Positions 51,951-59,830 of a stretch of 64,000 nucleotides of DNA are shown here, piece by piece; positions within the stretch are counted from its first letter, which is position 1, and each line of letters opens with the position of its first letter. The notes beneath the pieces were generated by a model. The model was not told the origin of the DNA. It did not search any database and saw only the letters and a program-made list of their open reading frames with translations. The position numbers and the translations under genes were made by a program. Origin of the DNA: Variovorax sp. Sphag1AA (GTDB lineage: Bacteria > Pseudomonadota > Gammaproteobacteria > Burkholderiales > Burkholderiaceae_C); the NCBI RefSeq assembly GCF_014192575.1, contig NZ_JACHYC010000005.1, positions 605,474 through 669,473 on the forward strand. The letters are read 5' to 3'.

Positions 51951-52374
51951 TGTGCTTTCTTCTTGCCTGGTTCTGGGGAGCGGTGACTGCGACTTGCATG
52001 ACGCCCGCGGTGCCACCGGTGAGCGCGCGCTGCACCAGGGTTTCGAGCGGCTCGTTGCGGTAACTGACTGCGCGCAGCAGCATGGGCAGGTTGACCCCCG
52101 CCACGAGACGCGAGCGGACGCCGTCGACGAGCTTCTGAGCAACATTGCAGGGCGTCGCGCCGAACACGTCGGCCAGCACGAGCACCTGCGACCGCGGCGA
52201 CCGCTGAAGCTGCGCCAGGGTGATGCGCGCCGCCGCAAGGGTCTCGTCCGGCGAAACGTTGGGCAGCACATCGAGCGCTGCGATCGACGACTCGCAATCC
52301 GGAAACACATGCAGCGCGCACTGCCGCAGCGCATTCGCGAGCGGCACGTGGGCGATGATGAAGATGCTGTTCAT
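51919..52374 (-). CDS. PTS EIIA component, mannose/fructose-type
   Basis: 151 residues. Phosphorylated His9 in FIIAHVPLANAL; Rossmann-like IIA-Man fold with LVLADVFGATPCNVAQKLV and LPMLLRAVSYRN. The C-terminal tail beyond about 135 (QNQARRKHSDQDIRDHQQ) lies in the overlap with HPr. In betaproteobacteria such EIIA proteins occur with only HPr and EI and regulate carbon or storage metabolism rather than transport. First gene of the three-gene set. Confidence 0.93.
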   Translation of the reverse strand: MNSIFIIAHVPLANALRQCALHVFPDCESSIAALDVLPNVSPDETLAAARITLAQLQRSPRSQVLVLADVFGATPCNVAQKLVDGVRSRLVAGVNLPMLLRAVSYRNEPLETLVQRALTGGTAGVMQVAVTAPQNQARRKHSDQDIRDHQQ

Positions 52375-52453
52375 GCGGGTCGATCTGCTGCTTGCCGATT
52401 ATGCGGGGGCATCCACGAAAGCGGCTTCGTTCGCAGGGCTTGATTTTTGGCGG

Positions 52454-52981
52454 TCACGGAATGCGGAATCCCTCAAAGAACGTCGCCACGGCTTCCCCCG
52501 ATGACGGCGCGCCCGAGACGGTGGCCTGATAGACGGACGCCTTGCCGTCCGGGCGGAAATGGGCAAACCACAGCACATGCGCACCGGTTGTGGCTTGGGT
52601 ATCGAGACGGGCCGGCGCGGGCGACGGTGCGGCTCTGGCAAGGACCGGCGACGATTCGACGACCGGCGCGTCGGCCAGCTGGCTGCGAGTCGCCGTGTGC
52701 CAGGCACGCAGCCAGAGTTCGGCCTGCTCGGCGCTCTCCGCCCGGGCGTGCGCCACGGCAAAAGTCGCGCCGCCGGCCTTGCAGCCGGCCATGTCGACCG
52801 GGATCGTTCCGGTGCCGAGCGGAAGATCCCGTGTCGCTCGCTCCGGCTTGCAGGGCAACAGCGCAATCACACCTGCGTCGCCGATGGGGACTTCACGCCA
52901 GTTGAAGGTGGGGCTGCAGGCGGCGAGAACGACCGCTGCGGCGAAGAGCGCGGGCCGGCCCGATCGGAGGGGGATTGACAT
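52454..52981 (-). CDS. Hypothetical lipoprotein
   Basis: 175 residues from ATG 52981 (MSIPLRSGRPALFAAAVVLAACSP), with a lipobox LAAC. The mature part has FNWREVPIGDAGVIALLPCKPERATRDLPLG and ends HVLWFAHFRPDGKASVYQATVSGAPSSGEAVATFFEGFRIP. Two further Cys (CKPER, AGCKAGG) could form a disulfide. I do not recognise the family. It sits between the PTS set and a divergent thioredoxin-like gene. Function unknown. Confidence 0.8.
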   Translation of the reverse strand: MSIPLRSGRPALFAAAVVLAACSPTFNWREVPIGDAGVIALLPCKPERATRDLPLGTGTIPVDMAGCKAGGATFAVAHARAESAEQAELWLRAWHTATRSQLADAPVVESSPVLARAAPSPAPARLDTQATTGAHVLWFAHFRPDGKASVYQATVSGAPSSGEAVATFFEGFRIP

Positions 52982-53079
52982 GGAACGGTCATTATCGAAC
53001 CCGCCCCGATCGCGGGAGCCCGCCGTCACACGCAATCCGCGCGGCGGAACTAAAATCGCGGGCACCGACCTGACCGCCC

Positions 53080-53580
53080 ATGATGAAGAAGCTCATTCCC
53101 GTCGCCCTTGTGGCAGTTGCCTTGGCTGCCGGGGCGGGCGTTTACCTGAACACCGGCAGTTCTGCCGCGCCGGCATCGACCTTCGTCCTGCTCGATGGCA
53201 GCAAGAAGAGCACCGATGACCTCAAGGGCAAGGTAACGCTGGTCAATTTCTGGGCGACGAGTTGCGTCACCTGCGTGGCAGAGATGCCCAAGGTGATCGC
53301 CACCTACGACAAGTACAAGAATCAGGGCTACGACACCCTGGCCGTGGCGATGAGCTACGACCCGCCGGCCTATGTCGTCAACTTCGCCGAGACCCGCAAG
53401 CTGCCGTTCAAGGTGGCGATCGACAACACCGGGGCCGTGGCGCAGGCCTGGGGCGATGTGAAGCTCACGCCGACCACCTACGTGGTCAACAAGCGCGGTG
53501 AGATCGTGAAGCGGTATGTTGGCGAACCGGATTTCGCCGAGCTGCACAAGCTGATCGAGAAGTTGCTCGCCGAGGCATGA
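53080..53580 (+). CDS. TlpA/ResA-like membrane-anchored thioredoxin
   Basis: 166 residues. N-terminal signal anchor (LIPVALVAVALAAGAGVYL). Thioredoxin fold with redox motif CVTC (Cys62, Cys65) in VNFWATSCVTCVAEMPKV, which differs from the usual CxPC. Cis-Pro region TPTTYVVNKRGEIVKRYVG. It would reduce or shuttle disulfides in the periplasm, possibly for cytochrome c maturation. The presence of cytochrome c' and b561 genes nearby is suggestive only. A strong terminator follows. Confidence 0.92.
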   Translation: MMKKLIPVALVAVALAAGAGVYLNTGSSAAPASTFVLLDGSKKSTDDLKGKVTLVNFWATSCVTCVAEMPKVIATYDKYKNQGYDTLAVAMSYDPPAYVVNFAETRKLPFKVAIDNTGAVAQAWGDVKLTPTTYVVNKRGEIVKRYVGEPDFAELHKLIEKLLAEA

Positions 53581-53605
53581 AGCAGGCCTCGTGATCCCGG
53601 AAGAC

Positions 53606-53638
53606 AAGGCGCTGTCCCAGACAGCGCCTTTGTTTTTT
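53606..53638 (+). terminator. Rho-independent terminator after the thioredoxin gene
   Basis: AAGGCGCTGTC (53606-53616) pairs perfectly with GACAGCGCCTT (53620-53630) around CCA, then TGTTTTTT. The T-run ends at the convergent cytochrome c' stop codon. Confidence 0.95.
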
Positions 53639-54084
53639 CAGCGGTTCCTGAAGCTGTCGTGGCAGGCCTTGCAGGTCTCGCCCAGTGGGCCCATGGCGGC
53701 TTTCAGCGCATCGAGATTGCCGGCTTTTGCGGCGACGAGCAGCTTGTCCGTGTCGGCCATGAGGCGTTCGCTCAGCTCCTTGAATTTGGCCTGCTCCTTC
53801 CAGATCTCGGGTTTCGCCTTGCCACCTTCCGTACCCGGAGCGAATCCGGCCCACGGGAGCCTGGATATCTGGGCGACCACCTCGGCATTCGCCACTGCCG
53901 CTGTGGCGTCGTAGGGTGCCCGGCCGCTGGCCATCGCGCCGAGTCGGGCCACATGCTGGCTCTGGATGAACATGGCGCTCTGGCGGTACTTGATCGCGTC
54001 CTCGGTCTTCGCGAACTGGGCATGGGACGACACGGAGAAGGCAGCGCAAAGAATCGCCAGCGTAGGCGTGACAAGACGTTTCAT
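53638..54084 (-). CDS. Cytochrome c' (class II, periplasmic)
   Basis: 148 residues. Sec signal peptide (about 1-22, MKRLVTPTLAILCAAFSVSSHA). Four-helix bundle of class II cytochromes with the haem site CKACHDSF close to the C-terminus. IKYRQSAMFIQSQHVARLGAM fits the first helix. Roles of the family include NO/CO binding and nitrosative-stress protection. It is divergent from the cytochrome b561 gene, 154 bp away. Confidence 0.93.
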   Translation of the reverse strand: MKRLVTPTLAILCAAFSVSSHAQFAKTEDAIKYRQSAMFIQSQHVARLGAMASGRAPYDATAAVANAEVVAQISRLPWAGFAPGTEGGKAKPEIWKEQAKFKELSERLMADTDKLLVAAKAGNLDALKAAMGPLGETCKACHDSFRNR

Positions 54085-54238
54085 GGGAACCCTTCTTGTG
54101 GATGGATCGTGGGGGGTACGGTGCCGCGGGCAAGTTAAGGGATTTGCTGGCGGGCGAGATTAGAGAGAACCCGCAGGGCGGGCCAGCGCCGAAGTTTGCT
54201 AATCTCCGCTTCCCGCAGCAATGCGCCCACCGCCATCC

Positions 54239-54955
54239 ATGACCGCTTCTCTCGAGCCCGCGAGACGCCACCCGGGGCCGGACAACGCCAGCGCGCGTTC
54301 AGTGCGTGTCTGGGACCTGCCGACGCGGTTGTTTCATTGGGCACTGACACTCACCGTGATCTGCCTGCTCGCAACCGGGTTCGGCGGCGTGATGGAGTGG
54401 CATTTTCGATTCGGCTACACGGCGCTGTCGCTTCTGCTGTTCCGAGTGATCTGGGGTTTCATCGGCGGGCGCTGGTCGCGCTTTTCGTCCTTCGTCTACG
54501 CGCCCCGCTCGCTCATCGCCTATCTGCGAGGCCAGCCTCATCATCCGAACCACCTCGTCGGACACACGCCACTGGGTGCGCTGTCGGTCTTCGCGCTGCT
54601 CGCCATCCTGATCGCGCAGGTGTCGACCGGGCTGGTCGCCGATGACGAGATCTCGGCATCGGGACCGCTGACGCGATTCGTTTCGGGCGCTGTTGTGAGT
54701 CTTGCAAGCAGTTGGCACGTGACCTTCGGGTTGTGGACCGTCATCACCCTGGTGATCGTGCACATCGTGGCGATCTTCTTCTACGTACGGGTGAAGCGGC
54801 TGCAGCTTCTGCGCCCCATGATCGACGGCGACAAGCAGGTGTACGCGCAGCCCGCGGCACCGAGTCGGGACGATGCCGGCTCGCGGGCGCTCGCGCTCGT
54901 GGTGTTCATCGTCTGCGGTGGCTTCGCCGCGTGGATTGCGTCGCTTCGCGTATGA
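54239..54955 (+). CDS. Cytochrome b561-like membrane protein
   Basis: 238 residues from ATG 54239 (an ATG at 54221 would add six); neither start has a clear ribosome site. Membrane segments with haem-ligand-type His in RLFHWALTLTVICLLATGF, FGYTALSLLLFRVIWGF, HTPLGALSVFALLAILIAQVSTGL and SSWHVTFGLWTVITLVIVHIVAIFFYV. This is the Ni-hydrogenase-type cytochrome b561 family. Probably an electron carrier between quinol and a periplasmic partner such as cytochrome c'. It overlaps the acetyltransferase gene as ATGA. Confidence 0.92.
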   Translation: MTASLEPARRHPGPDNASARSVRVWDLPTRLFHWALTLTVICLLATGFGGVMEWHFRFGYTALSLLLFRVIWGFIGGRWSRFSSFVYAPRSLIAYLRGQPHHPNHLVGHTPLGALSVFALLAILIAQVSTGLVADDEISASGPLTRFVSGAVVSLASSWHVTFGLWTVITLVIVHIVAIFFYVRVKRLQLLRPMIDGDKQVYAQPAAPSRDDAGSRALALVVFIVCGGFAAWIASLRV

Positions 54956-55533
54956 GCCACTCGACGTCGCGTCCGCTGCCGCTGGCAGACATGCCGGAGA
55001 TCCTCCTGCTCACGCCAGACGAGCCGCACGAGTTCGACGCAACTCGCGCCATCTTCCGCGACTACGCTGCCTCACTGGGCATCGATCTCGGGTTTCAGCA
55101 CTTCGAGGAGGAACTGGCTGCCCTCCCTGGCGAGTACGCCGAACCGCGTGGTGCGTTGCTCCTGGCGCTCGTCAGCACTTCGGATACCGCCGTGCCGGTG
55201 CAGGCTCAACCGTTGGAGCGAGCCAATGGCGGTCTAGCACACGTCGCGGGCTGCTGCGCGCTGCGCCCGCTGGACTCTGCCGACTACCCTAACGCCGCGG
55301 AAATGAAGCGCCTCTATGTGCGGCCCGAGTTTCGCGGCGTGGGACTGGGAAGGCAGCTGGCCGAAGCCATCCTCGATGCCGCTCGCGGTGCCGGGTACGC
55401 GTGCGTTCTGCTCGATACGCTCGACGACATGGAATCGGCAAGGGCACTCTATGAAGACCTGGGCTTCGTCGAAGTGCCCCCGTACTATCACAACCCGATT
55501 CCCGGGTCGCACTACCTCAAGGTTGATCTGTAG
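54952..55533 (+). CDS. GNAT family N-acetyltransferase
   Basis: 193 residues, start at the ATGA overlap with the b561 gene. The acetyl-CoA-binding motif is LYVRPEFRGVGLGRQLAEAIL. Motif B includes YACVLLDTLDDMESARALYEDLGFVEVPPYY. The N-terminal approximately 60 residues (PDEPHEFDATRAIFRDYAASLGIDLGFQHFEEEL) match the pattern of a common stand-alone bacterial subgroup. Substrate unknown; no evident link to electron transport. Confidence 0.92.
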   Translation: MSHSTSRPLPLADMPEILLLTPDEPHEFDATRAIFRDYAASLGIDLGFQHFEEELAALPGEYAEPRGALLLALVSTSDTAVPVQAQPLERANGGLAHVAGCCALRPLDSADYPNAAEMKRLYVRPEFRGVGLGRQLAEAILDAARGAGYACVLLDTLDDMESARALYEDLGFVEVPPYYHNPIPGSHYLKVDL

Positions 55534-55536
55534 CTC

Positions 55537-55552
55537 TCCCGCGAAGGCGGGA
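55537..55552. other. Short hairpin between convergent genes
   Basis: TCCCGC (55537-55542) pairs with GCGGGA (55547-55552) over a GAAG loop in the 25-bp gap between the GNAT and peroxiredoxin stop codons. There is no T-run, so termination is doubtful. Confidence 0.4.
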
Positions 55553-55558
55553 CCAGAC

Positions 55559-56065
55559 TCAGCCCTTCGCTTGAGCGAGCAGCGTATCCGCGTCGCTCAC
55601 TTCGAACTTGCCAGGCGCCTCGACATTGAGCGAAGCGACCTTGCCATCCTTCACGAGCATCGAATAGCGGTTGCTGCGCAAGCCCATGCCGCGCGCAGTC
55701 AGGTCGAGCGTCAGGCCAGTGGCGTTTGCGAACGCGGCGCTGCCGTCGGCCAGCATGCGCACCTTGCCGGCGGTCTTCTGATCGCGCGCCCACGCACCCA
55801 TCACGAATGCGTCGTTCACGCTCACGCACCAGATTTCGTCGACGCCCGCGGCCTTGAAATCATCGAAATGCTGCACGTAGCCAGGAACGTGCTTGGCCGA
55901 GCAGGTTGGCGTAAAAGCGCCCGGCAACGCAAACAGCGCGATCGTCTTTCCGGCTGTGGCCTTGGTCACGTCGACGGCGTTCGGGCCGATGCTGCAACCC
56001 TCGCCTTCCACCTCCGAGTACTCTTGCAGCGTTGCGGAAGGAAGCGTGTCGCCAACTTTGATCAT
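55559..56065 (-). CDS. Peroxiredoxin (Prx5/AhpE-like)
   Basis: 168 residues from ATG 56065 with AGGAG about ten bases upstream; an in-frame ATG at 56098 is not supported. The peroxidatic Cys55 is in LPGAFTPTCSAKHVPGY. Prx5 signature KTAGKVRMLADGSAAFANATGLTLDL and an Arg in GLRSNRYSMLV. Reduces peroxides using thiol donors. A terminator after the rpsQ gene lies directly upstream, so it probably has its own promoter or depends on read-through from the ribosomal block. Confidence 0.95.
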   Translation of the reverse strand: MIKVGDTLPSATLQEYSEVEGEGCSIGPNAVDVTKATAGKTIALFALPGAFTPTCSAKHVPGYVQHFDDFKAAGVDEIWCVSVNDAFVMGAWARDQKTAGKVRMLADGSAAFANATGLTLDLTARGMGLRSNRYSMLVKDGKVASLNVEAPGKFEVSDADTLLAQAKG

Positions 56066-56079
56066 TTGAAGTGCTCCTG

Positions 56080-56109
56080 AAAAAGAAAAACGGCCCACAT
56101 TGTGGGCCG
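56080..56109 (-). terminator. Terminator after rpsQ (end of ribosomal block)
   Basis: CGGCCCAC (56091-56098) and GTGGGCCG (56102-56109) form a stem with loop ATT. On the minus strand it is followed by TTTTTCTTTTTC. It lies between rpsQ and the peroxiredoxin start. Confidence 0.9.
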
Positions 56110-56136
56110 CTTTTGCGTTGGCTGCTTCGCCGGAGA

Positions 56137-56406
56137 TCAGACCAGAGCGGCCTTTTCAACCAGGCGGGTCACAACCCAGTTCTTCGACTTCGAGATCGGA
56201 CGGCTTTCCGTGATCTCGATGATGTCGCCGAGCTTGTACTCGCCCTTTTCATCGTGGGCGTGGTACTTGCTGGTCTTGGCGACGATCTTGCCGTAGAGCT
56301 CGTGCTTCACGCGACGCTCGACCAGAACGGTCACAGTCTTCGCGCGCTTGTCGCTGACCACCTTGCCGATCAAGGTGCGCTTGAGGGACTTTTTAGCTTC
56401 CGTCAT
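56137..56406 (-). CDS. rpsQ: Ribosomal protein uS17
   Basis: 89 residues from ATG 56406 (AAGGAG five bases upstream); GTG at 56412 is less likely. Contains the S17 core KRTLIGKVVSDKRAKTVTVLVERRVKHELYGK. 16S rRNA-binding small-subunit protein. Last gene of the block, followed by a terminator. Confidence 0.97.
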   Translation of the reverse strand: MTEAKKSLKRTLIGKVVSDKRAKTVTVLVERRVKHELYGKIVAKTSKYHAHDEKGEYKLGDIIEITESRPISKSKNWVVTRLVEKAALV

Positions 56407-56415
56407 GGTCACTCC

Positions 56416-56661
56416 TTACTTGGCGGCTTCTTGCTGCTTCTGAGCAAGAATGGTCTTCGCACGCGCGATGTCACGACGGGTGACGCGCAGCGTAGCGGTG
56501 TTCGACAGCTGTTGCGTGGCCTTCTGCATGCGCAGGCCGAAGTGGGCCTTCTGCAGATCCTTGATTTCGGCTTGTAGGCCGGCAACGTCCTTGTTGCGCA
56601 GCTCGGCAGCCTTCGACGTCTTGGCGGTTGCCGCGGCGTCCTTCTTCTTACGTGTTGCCAT
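56416..56661 (-). CDS. rpmC: Ribosomal protein uL29 with N-terminal extension
   Basis: 81 residues versus about 63-65 in most bacteria. The extra roughly 17 N-terminal residues are Lys/Ala/Thr rich (ATRKKKDAAATAKTSKAAE). Core ELRNKDVAGLQAEIKDLQKAHFGLRMQKATQQL is typical. Lies near the exit tunnel of the large subunit. Confidence 0.95.
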   Translation of the reverse strand: MATRKKKDAAATAKTSKAAELRNKDVAGLQAEIKDLQKAHFGLRMQKATQQLSNTATLRVTRRDIARAKTILAQKQQEAAK

Positions 56662-56675
56662 GGTGTTCTCCTCGA

Positions 56676-57092
56676 TCAGGCGCCGAGCTGGCGTGCGACG
56701 AAGGTCGTGCGCAGCGGGAGCTTGGCAGCGGCCAGACGGAAGGCCTCGCGAGCGAGTTCTTCGGGAACGCCGACGATCTCGTAGATCACCTTGCCGGGCT
56801 GGATTTCGGCGACGTAGTACTCGGGGTTGCCCTTGCCGTTACCCATCCGCACTTCTGCGGGCTTGTGGGAAATCGGCTTGTCGGGGAACACACGAATCCA
56901 GATGCGGCCACCGCGCTTGACGTGACGCGAGATCGCGCGACGAGCGGCTTCGATCTGGCGGGCCGTCAGGCGGCCGCGGTCGATCGACTTGAGGCCGAAG
57001 TCACCGAACGACACCGCGTTACCGCGGGTCGCGATGCCGGTGTTGCGGCCCTTTTGTTCCTTACGGAACTTTCTGCGTGCAGGTTGCAGCAT
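56676..57092 (-). CDS. rplP: Ribosomal protein uL16
   Basis: 138 residues, normal length. N-terminus MLQPARRKFRKEQKGRNTGI and the L16 signatures RGGRIWIRVFPDKPISHKPAEVRMGNGKGN. Large-subunit protein near the A-site/central protuberance. Confidence 0.98.
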   Translation of the reverse strand: MLQPARRKFRKEQKGRNTGIATRGNAVSFGDFGLKSIDRGRLTARQIEAARRAISRHVKRGGRIWIRVFPDKPISHKPAEVRMGNGKGNPEYYVAEIQPGKVIYEIVGVPEELAREAFRLAAAKLPLRTTFVARQLGA

Positions 57093-57120
57093 TTTTGTTA
57101 CTCCGTAGTTCTAAGACCGA

Positions 57121-58020
57121 TCACTCGGTCTTGGCACCGTCCGCTGCTGCAGCGGGCGCGGCTTTGCGGACGCGCTTAACGGCGGGTTTCGAGTCTGCAC
57201 CGGTCGCTTCCGCGGGCTTGTCGCTGCCGTCAGCCGGAGCGGCGTTGCCACCGATCGGACCACGGGCACCGGCGCGCGGGCCACGGCGGTCAGAGCCGGG
57301 ACGGTCGCCACCAGGACGGCCATCACGACGCGGGCCACGTGGGCGACGCTCTTCTTCAGGACGCGGCGTTTCGACGGCCGGGAGGTCGTTGCGACCCAGC
57401 GTGTCGCCCTTGTAGACCCAGACCTTGACGCCGATGACGCCGTAGGTGGTCTTGGCTTCCGAGGTGCCGTAGTCGATGTCGGCGCGCAGCGTATGAAGAG
57501 GCACGCGACCTTCGCGATACCACTCGGTACGTGCGATTTCGATGCCGTTCAGACGACCGGCCGACATGATCTTGATGCCCTGGGCACCCAGACGCATGGC
57601 GTTCTGCATCGCACGCTTCATTGCGCGGCGGAACATAATCCGCTTTTCGAGCTGCTGCGTGATGCTGTCGGCGATCAGTTGGGCATCGATTTCAGGCTTG
57701 CGCACTTCTTCGATGTTGACTGCGACGGGCACGCCCAGCTGGCGGCCGAGTTCGCGCTTGAGGTTCTCGATGTCCTCGCCCTTCTTGCCGATCACGACGC
57801 CCGGACGTGCCGAATAAATCGTGATGCGTGCGTTCTTTGCGGGGCGCTCGATCAGCACGCGCGAGACGGATGCGTTCTTGAGCTTCTTCTTCAGGTACTC
57901 GCGCACCTTGATGTCTTCGGCCAGCATGCCGGCGAAGTCGCGGTTGCTTGCGTACCAGCGGCTGGACCAGTTACGGCTGACCGCAAGGCGGAAGCCGGTT
58001 GGGTGGATTTTCTGTCCCAT
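57121..58020 (-). CDS. rpsC: Ribosomal protein uS3 with long C-terminal tail
   Basis: 299 residues from ATG 58020 (MGQKIHPTGFRLAVSRNW) versus about 233 in E. coli. KH domain with GVVIGKKGEDIENLKRELGR and C-terminal S3 domain (NGIEIARTEWYREGRVPLHTLRADIDYG) are complete by about residue 210. The remaining approximately 80 residues are Arg/Pro/Gly then Ala/Lys rich, apparently disordered. Confidence 0.97.
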   Translation of the reverse strand: MGQKIHPTGFRLAVSRNWSSRWYASNRDFAGMLAEDIKVREYLKKKLKNASVSRVLIERPAKNARITIYSARPGVVIGKKGEDIENLKRELGRQLGVPVAVNIEEVRKPEIDAQLIADSITQQLEKRIMFRRAMKRAMQNAMRLGAQGIKIMSAGRLNGIEIARTEWYREGRVPLHTLRADIDYGTSEAKTTYGVIGVKVWVYKGDTLGRNDLPAVETPRPEEERRPRGPRRDGRPGGDRPGSDRRGPRAGARGPIGGNAAPADGSDKPAEATGADSKPAVKRVRKAAPAAAADGAKTE

Positions 58021-58036
58021 ATTTCTTCCAGGCCTC

Positions 58037-58369
58037 TTAGTTGCCAACCGTCACGTACACATGGCACGTGGGCTTGCTGATGCGATTACCGCGACCCTTG
58101 GCGCGCGCGGTGAAGCGCTTGAGCGTTGCGCCTTGCTCGACGTAGATGGTCTTGACCTTCAGTTCGTCGATGTCGGCACCGTCGTTGTGCTCGGCGTTGG
58201 CGATTGCCGACTCGAGCACCTTCTTCACGATCACAGCGGCCTTCTTCTGCGTGAATTGCAGGATGTTGAGGGCTTGATCGACCTTCTTGCCGCGGATCAG
58301 GTCGGCGACCAGACGGCCCTTATCGACCGAGAGGCGGACGCCGCGGAGGACTGCACGTGTTTCAGACAT
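58037..58369 (-). CDS. rplV: Ribosomal protein uL22
   Basis: 110 residues, normal length. TRAVLRGVRLSVDKGRLVADLIRGK at the start and the beta-hairpin/C-terminal KRFTARAKGRGNRISKPTCHV that reaches into the exit tunnel. Between rpsS and rpsC as usual. Confidence 0.98.
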   Translation of the reverse strand: MSETRAVLRGVRLSVDKGRLVADLIRGKKVDQALNILQFTQKKAAVIVKKVLESAIANAEHNDGADIDELKVKTIYVEQGATLKRFTARAKGRGNRISKPTCHVYVTVGN

Positions 58370-58378
58370 GGTCGTTCC

Positions 58379-58657
58379 TTACTTCTTCTGGACTTTCTTG
58401 TCCGCGGGGTGGCCCTTGAACGTGCGGGTGAGCGCAAATTCACCGAGCTTGTGGCCGACCATCTGGTCGGTGATGTACACGGGCACGTGCTGCTTGCCGT
58501 TGTGCACGGCAATGGTCAGGCCGATGAACTCGGGCAGAACCATCGAGCGACGCGACCAGGTCTTGATCGGCTTCTTGTCCTTGGTCGTCACGGCCTTGTC
58601 GGCCTTCGCCAGCAGGTGGTGGTCGACGAACGGACCCTTCTTGAGAGAGCGAGTCAT
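58379..58657 (-). CDS. rpsS: Ribosomal protein uS19
   Basis: 92 residues, normal length. MTRSLKKGPFVDHHLLAK and the signature ITDQMVGHKLGEFALTRTF are the family hallmarks. Binds the 3' domain of 16S rRNA. Confidence 0.98.
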   Translation of the reverse strand: MTRSLKKGPFVDHHLLAKADKAVTTKDKKPIKTWSRRSMVLPEFIGLTIAVHNGKQHVPVYITDQMVGHKLGEFALTRTFKGHPADKKVQKK

Positions 58658-58667
58658 TTGCTATCCC

Positions 58668-59492
58668 TTACTTCTTGCGACGCGACACGATGAAGACCTG
58701 CGTGCGCTTGTTGTTACGGGTGCGATAACCCTTGGTCAAATTGCCCCATGGGTCGACAGGATGGCGGCCTTCGCCGGTCTTGCCTTCACCACCGCCGTGC
58801 GGGTGGTCGACCGGGTTCATCACCACGCCGCGAACGGTCGGGCGGATACCCATCCAGCGCTTCACACCGGCCTTGCCGAGCTGGCGCAGGCTGTGCTCTT
58901 CGTTGGCGACTTCACCGATCGTCGCGCGGCACTCGACGTGCACGCGGCGAACTTCGCCCGAACGCATACGGACCTGAGCGTAGACGCCTTCACGGGCCAG
59001 CAGCGTGGCCGAGGTACCGGCCGAGCGAGCGATCTGCGCACCCTTGCCAGGTTGCAGTTCGATGCAGTGGATCGTCGAACCCACGGGAATGTTGCGGATC
59101 GGCAGCGTGTTGCCGGCGCGGATCGGAGCTTCCGAACCGCTCAGCAGCGTCGCGCCGGTTTCCAAACCACGCGGGGCGATGATGTAGCGGCGCTCGCCGT
59201 CGGCGTAGCACACCAGCGCGATATGGGCAGTGCGGTTCGGGTCGTATTCGATACGTTCGACCTTGGCCGGGATACCGTCCTTGTTGCGCACGAAGTCCAC
59301 CACGCGATAGTGATGCTTGTGGCCACCACCCTTGTGACGGGTCGTGATGTGACCGTTGTTGTTACGGCCAGCCTTCTGGAATTGCGATTCCAGCAGGGGG
59401 GCGTGCGCCGGGCCCTTGAACAGGTGGTCACGCGAAATCTTCACCGCGCCGCGTTGGCCCGGCGAAGTGGGTTTCATCTTGATGACGGCCAT
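58668..59492 (-). CDS. rplB: Ribosomal protein uL2
   Basis: 274 residues, normal length. KPTSPGQRGAVKISRDHLF near the N-terminus and the peptidyl-transferase-proximal GVVMNPVDHPHGGGEGKTGEG with the conserved His. Two bases separate it from rplW. Confidence 0.98.
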   Translation of the reverse strand: MAVIKMKPTSPGQRGAVKISRDHLFKGPAHAPLLESQFQKAGRNNNGHITTRHKGGGHKHHYRVVDFVRNKDGIPAKVERIEYDPNRTAHIALVCYADGERRYIIAPRGLETGATLLSGSEAPIRAGNTLPIRNIPVGSTIHCIELQPGKGAQIARSAGTSATLLAREGVYAQVRMRSGEVRRVHVECRATIGEVANEEHSLRQLGKAGVKRWMGIRPTVRGVVMNPVDHPHGGGEGKTGEGRHPVDPWGNLTKGYRTRNNKRTQVFIVSRRKK

Positions 59493-59494
59493 GA

Positions 59495-59830
59495 TTAAGC
59501 GCCTTCCCCGACGAGGTTGAGCTCTTGACCGGCCTTCAGCGTCACATAGGCCTTGCGAACGTTGTCGCGACGGCCGACGGACTTGCCAAAGCGCTTGGTC
59601 TTGCCCTTGATGTTGAGCACCGACACGCCCTGAACTTCGACCTTGAACATCAGTTCGACAGCGGCCTTGATCTCAGGCTTGGTGGCATCCTGCAGCACCT
59701 TGAAGGTGACTGCGTTCGACTTTTCGCCAACCATCGTTGCCTTTTCGGACACGATCGGGGCGACCAGCACGTTCATCAGGCGACCTTCGTCGAACTGACG
59801 CTGCTGGGGAGTAGGGTTCATGCGGCTCAT
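59495..59830 (-). CDS. rplW: Ribosomal protein uL23
   Basis: 111 residues. Start at the ATGA overlap with rplD. Core LMNVLVAPIVSEKATMVGEKSNAVTFKVLQDATKPEIKAAVE. About 15 residues at the N-terminus exceed the E. coli length. Docking site for trigger factor and SRP at the tunnel exit. Confidence 0.97.
   Translation of the reverse strand: MSRMNPTPQQRQFDEGRLMNVLVAPIVSEKATMVGEKSNAVTFKVLQDATKPEIKAAVELMFKVEVQGVSVLNIKGKTKRFGKSVGRRDNVRKAYVTLKAGQELNLVGEGA

Noticed and set aside
49170..51986. 938-codon plus-strand frame across ptsI and the Spy-like gene
   Set aside because: Antisense shadow; motifs for EI, HPr and Spy are all on the minus strand.
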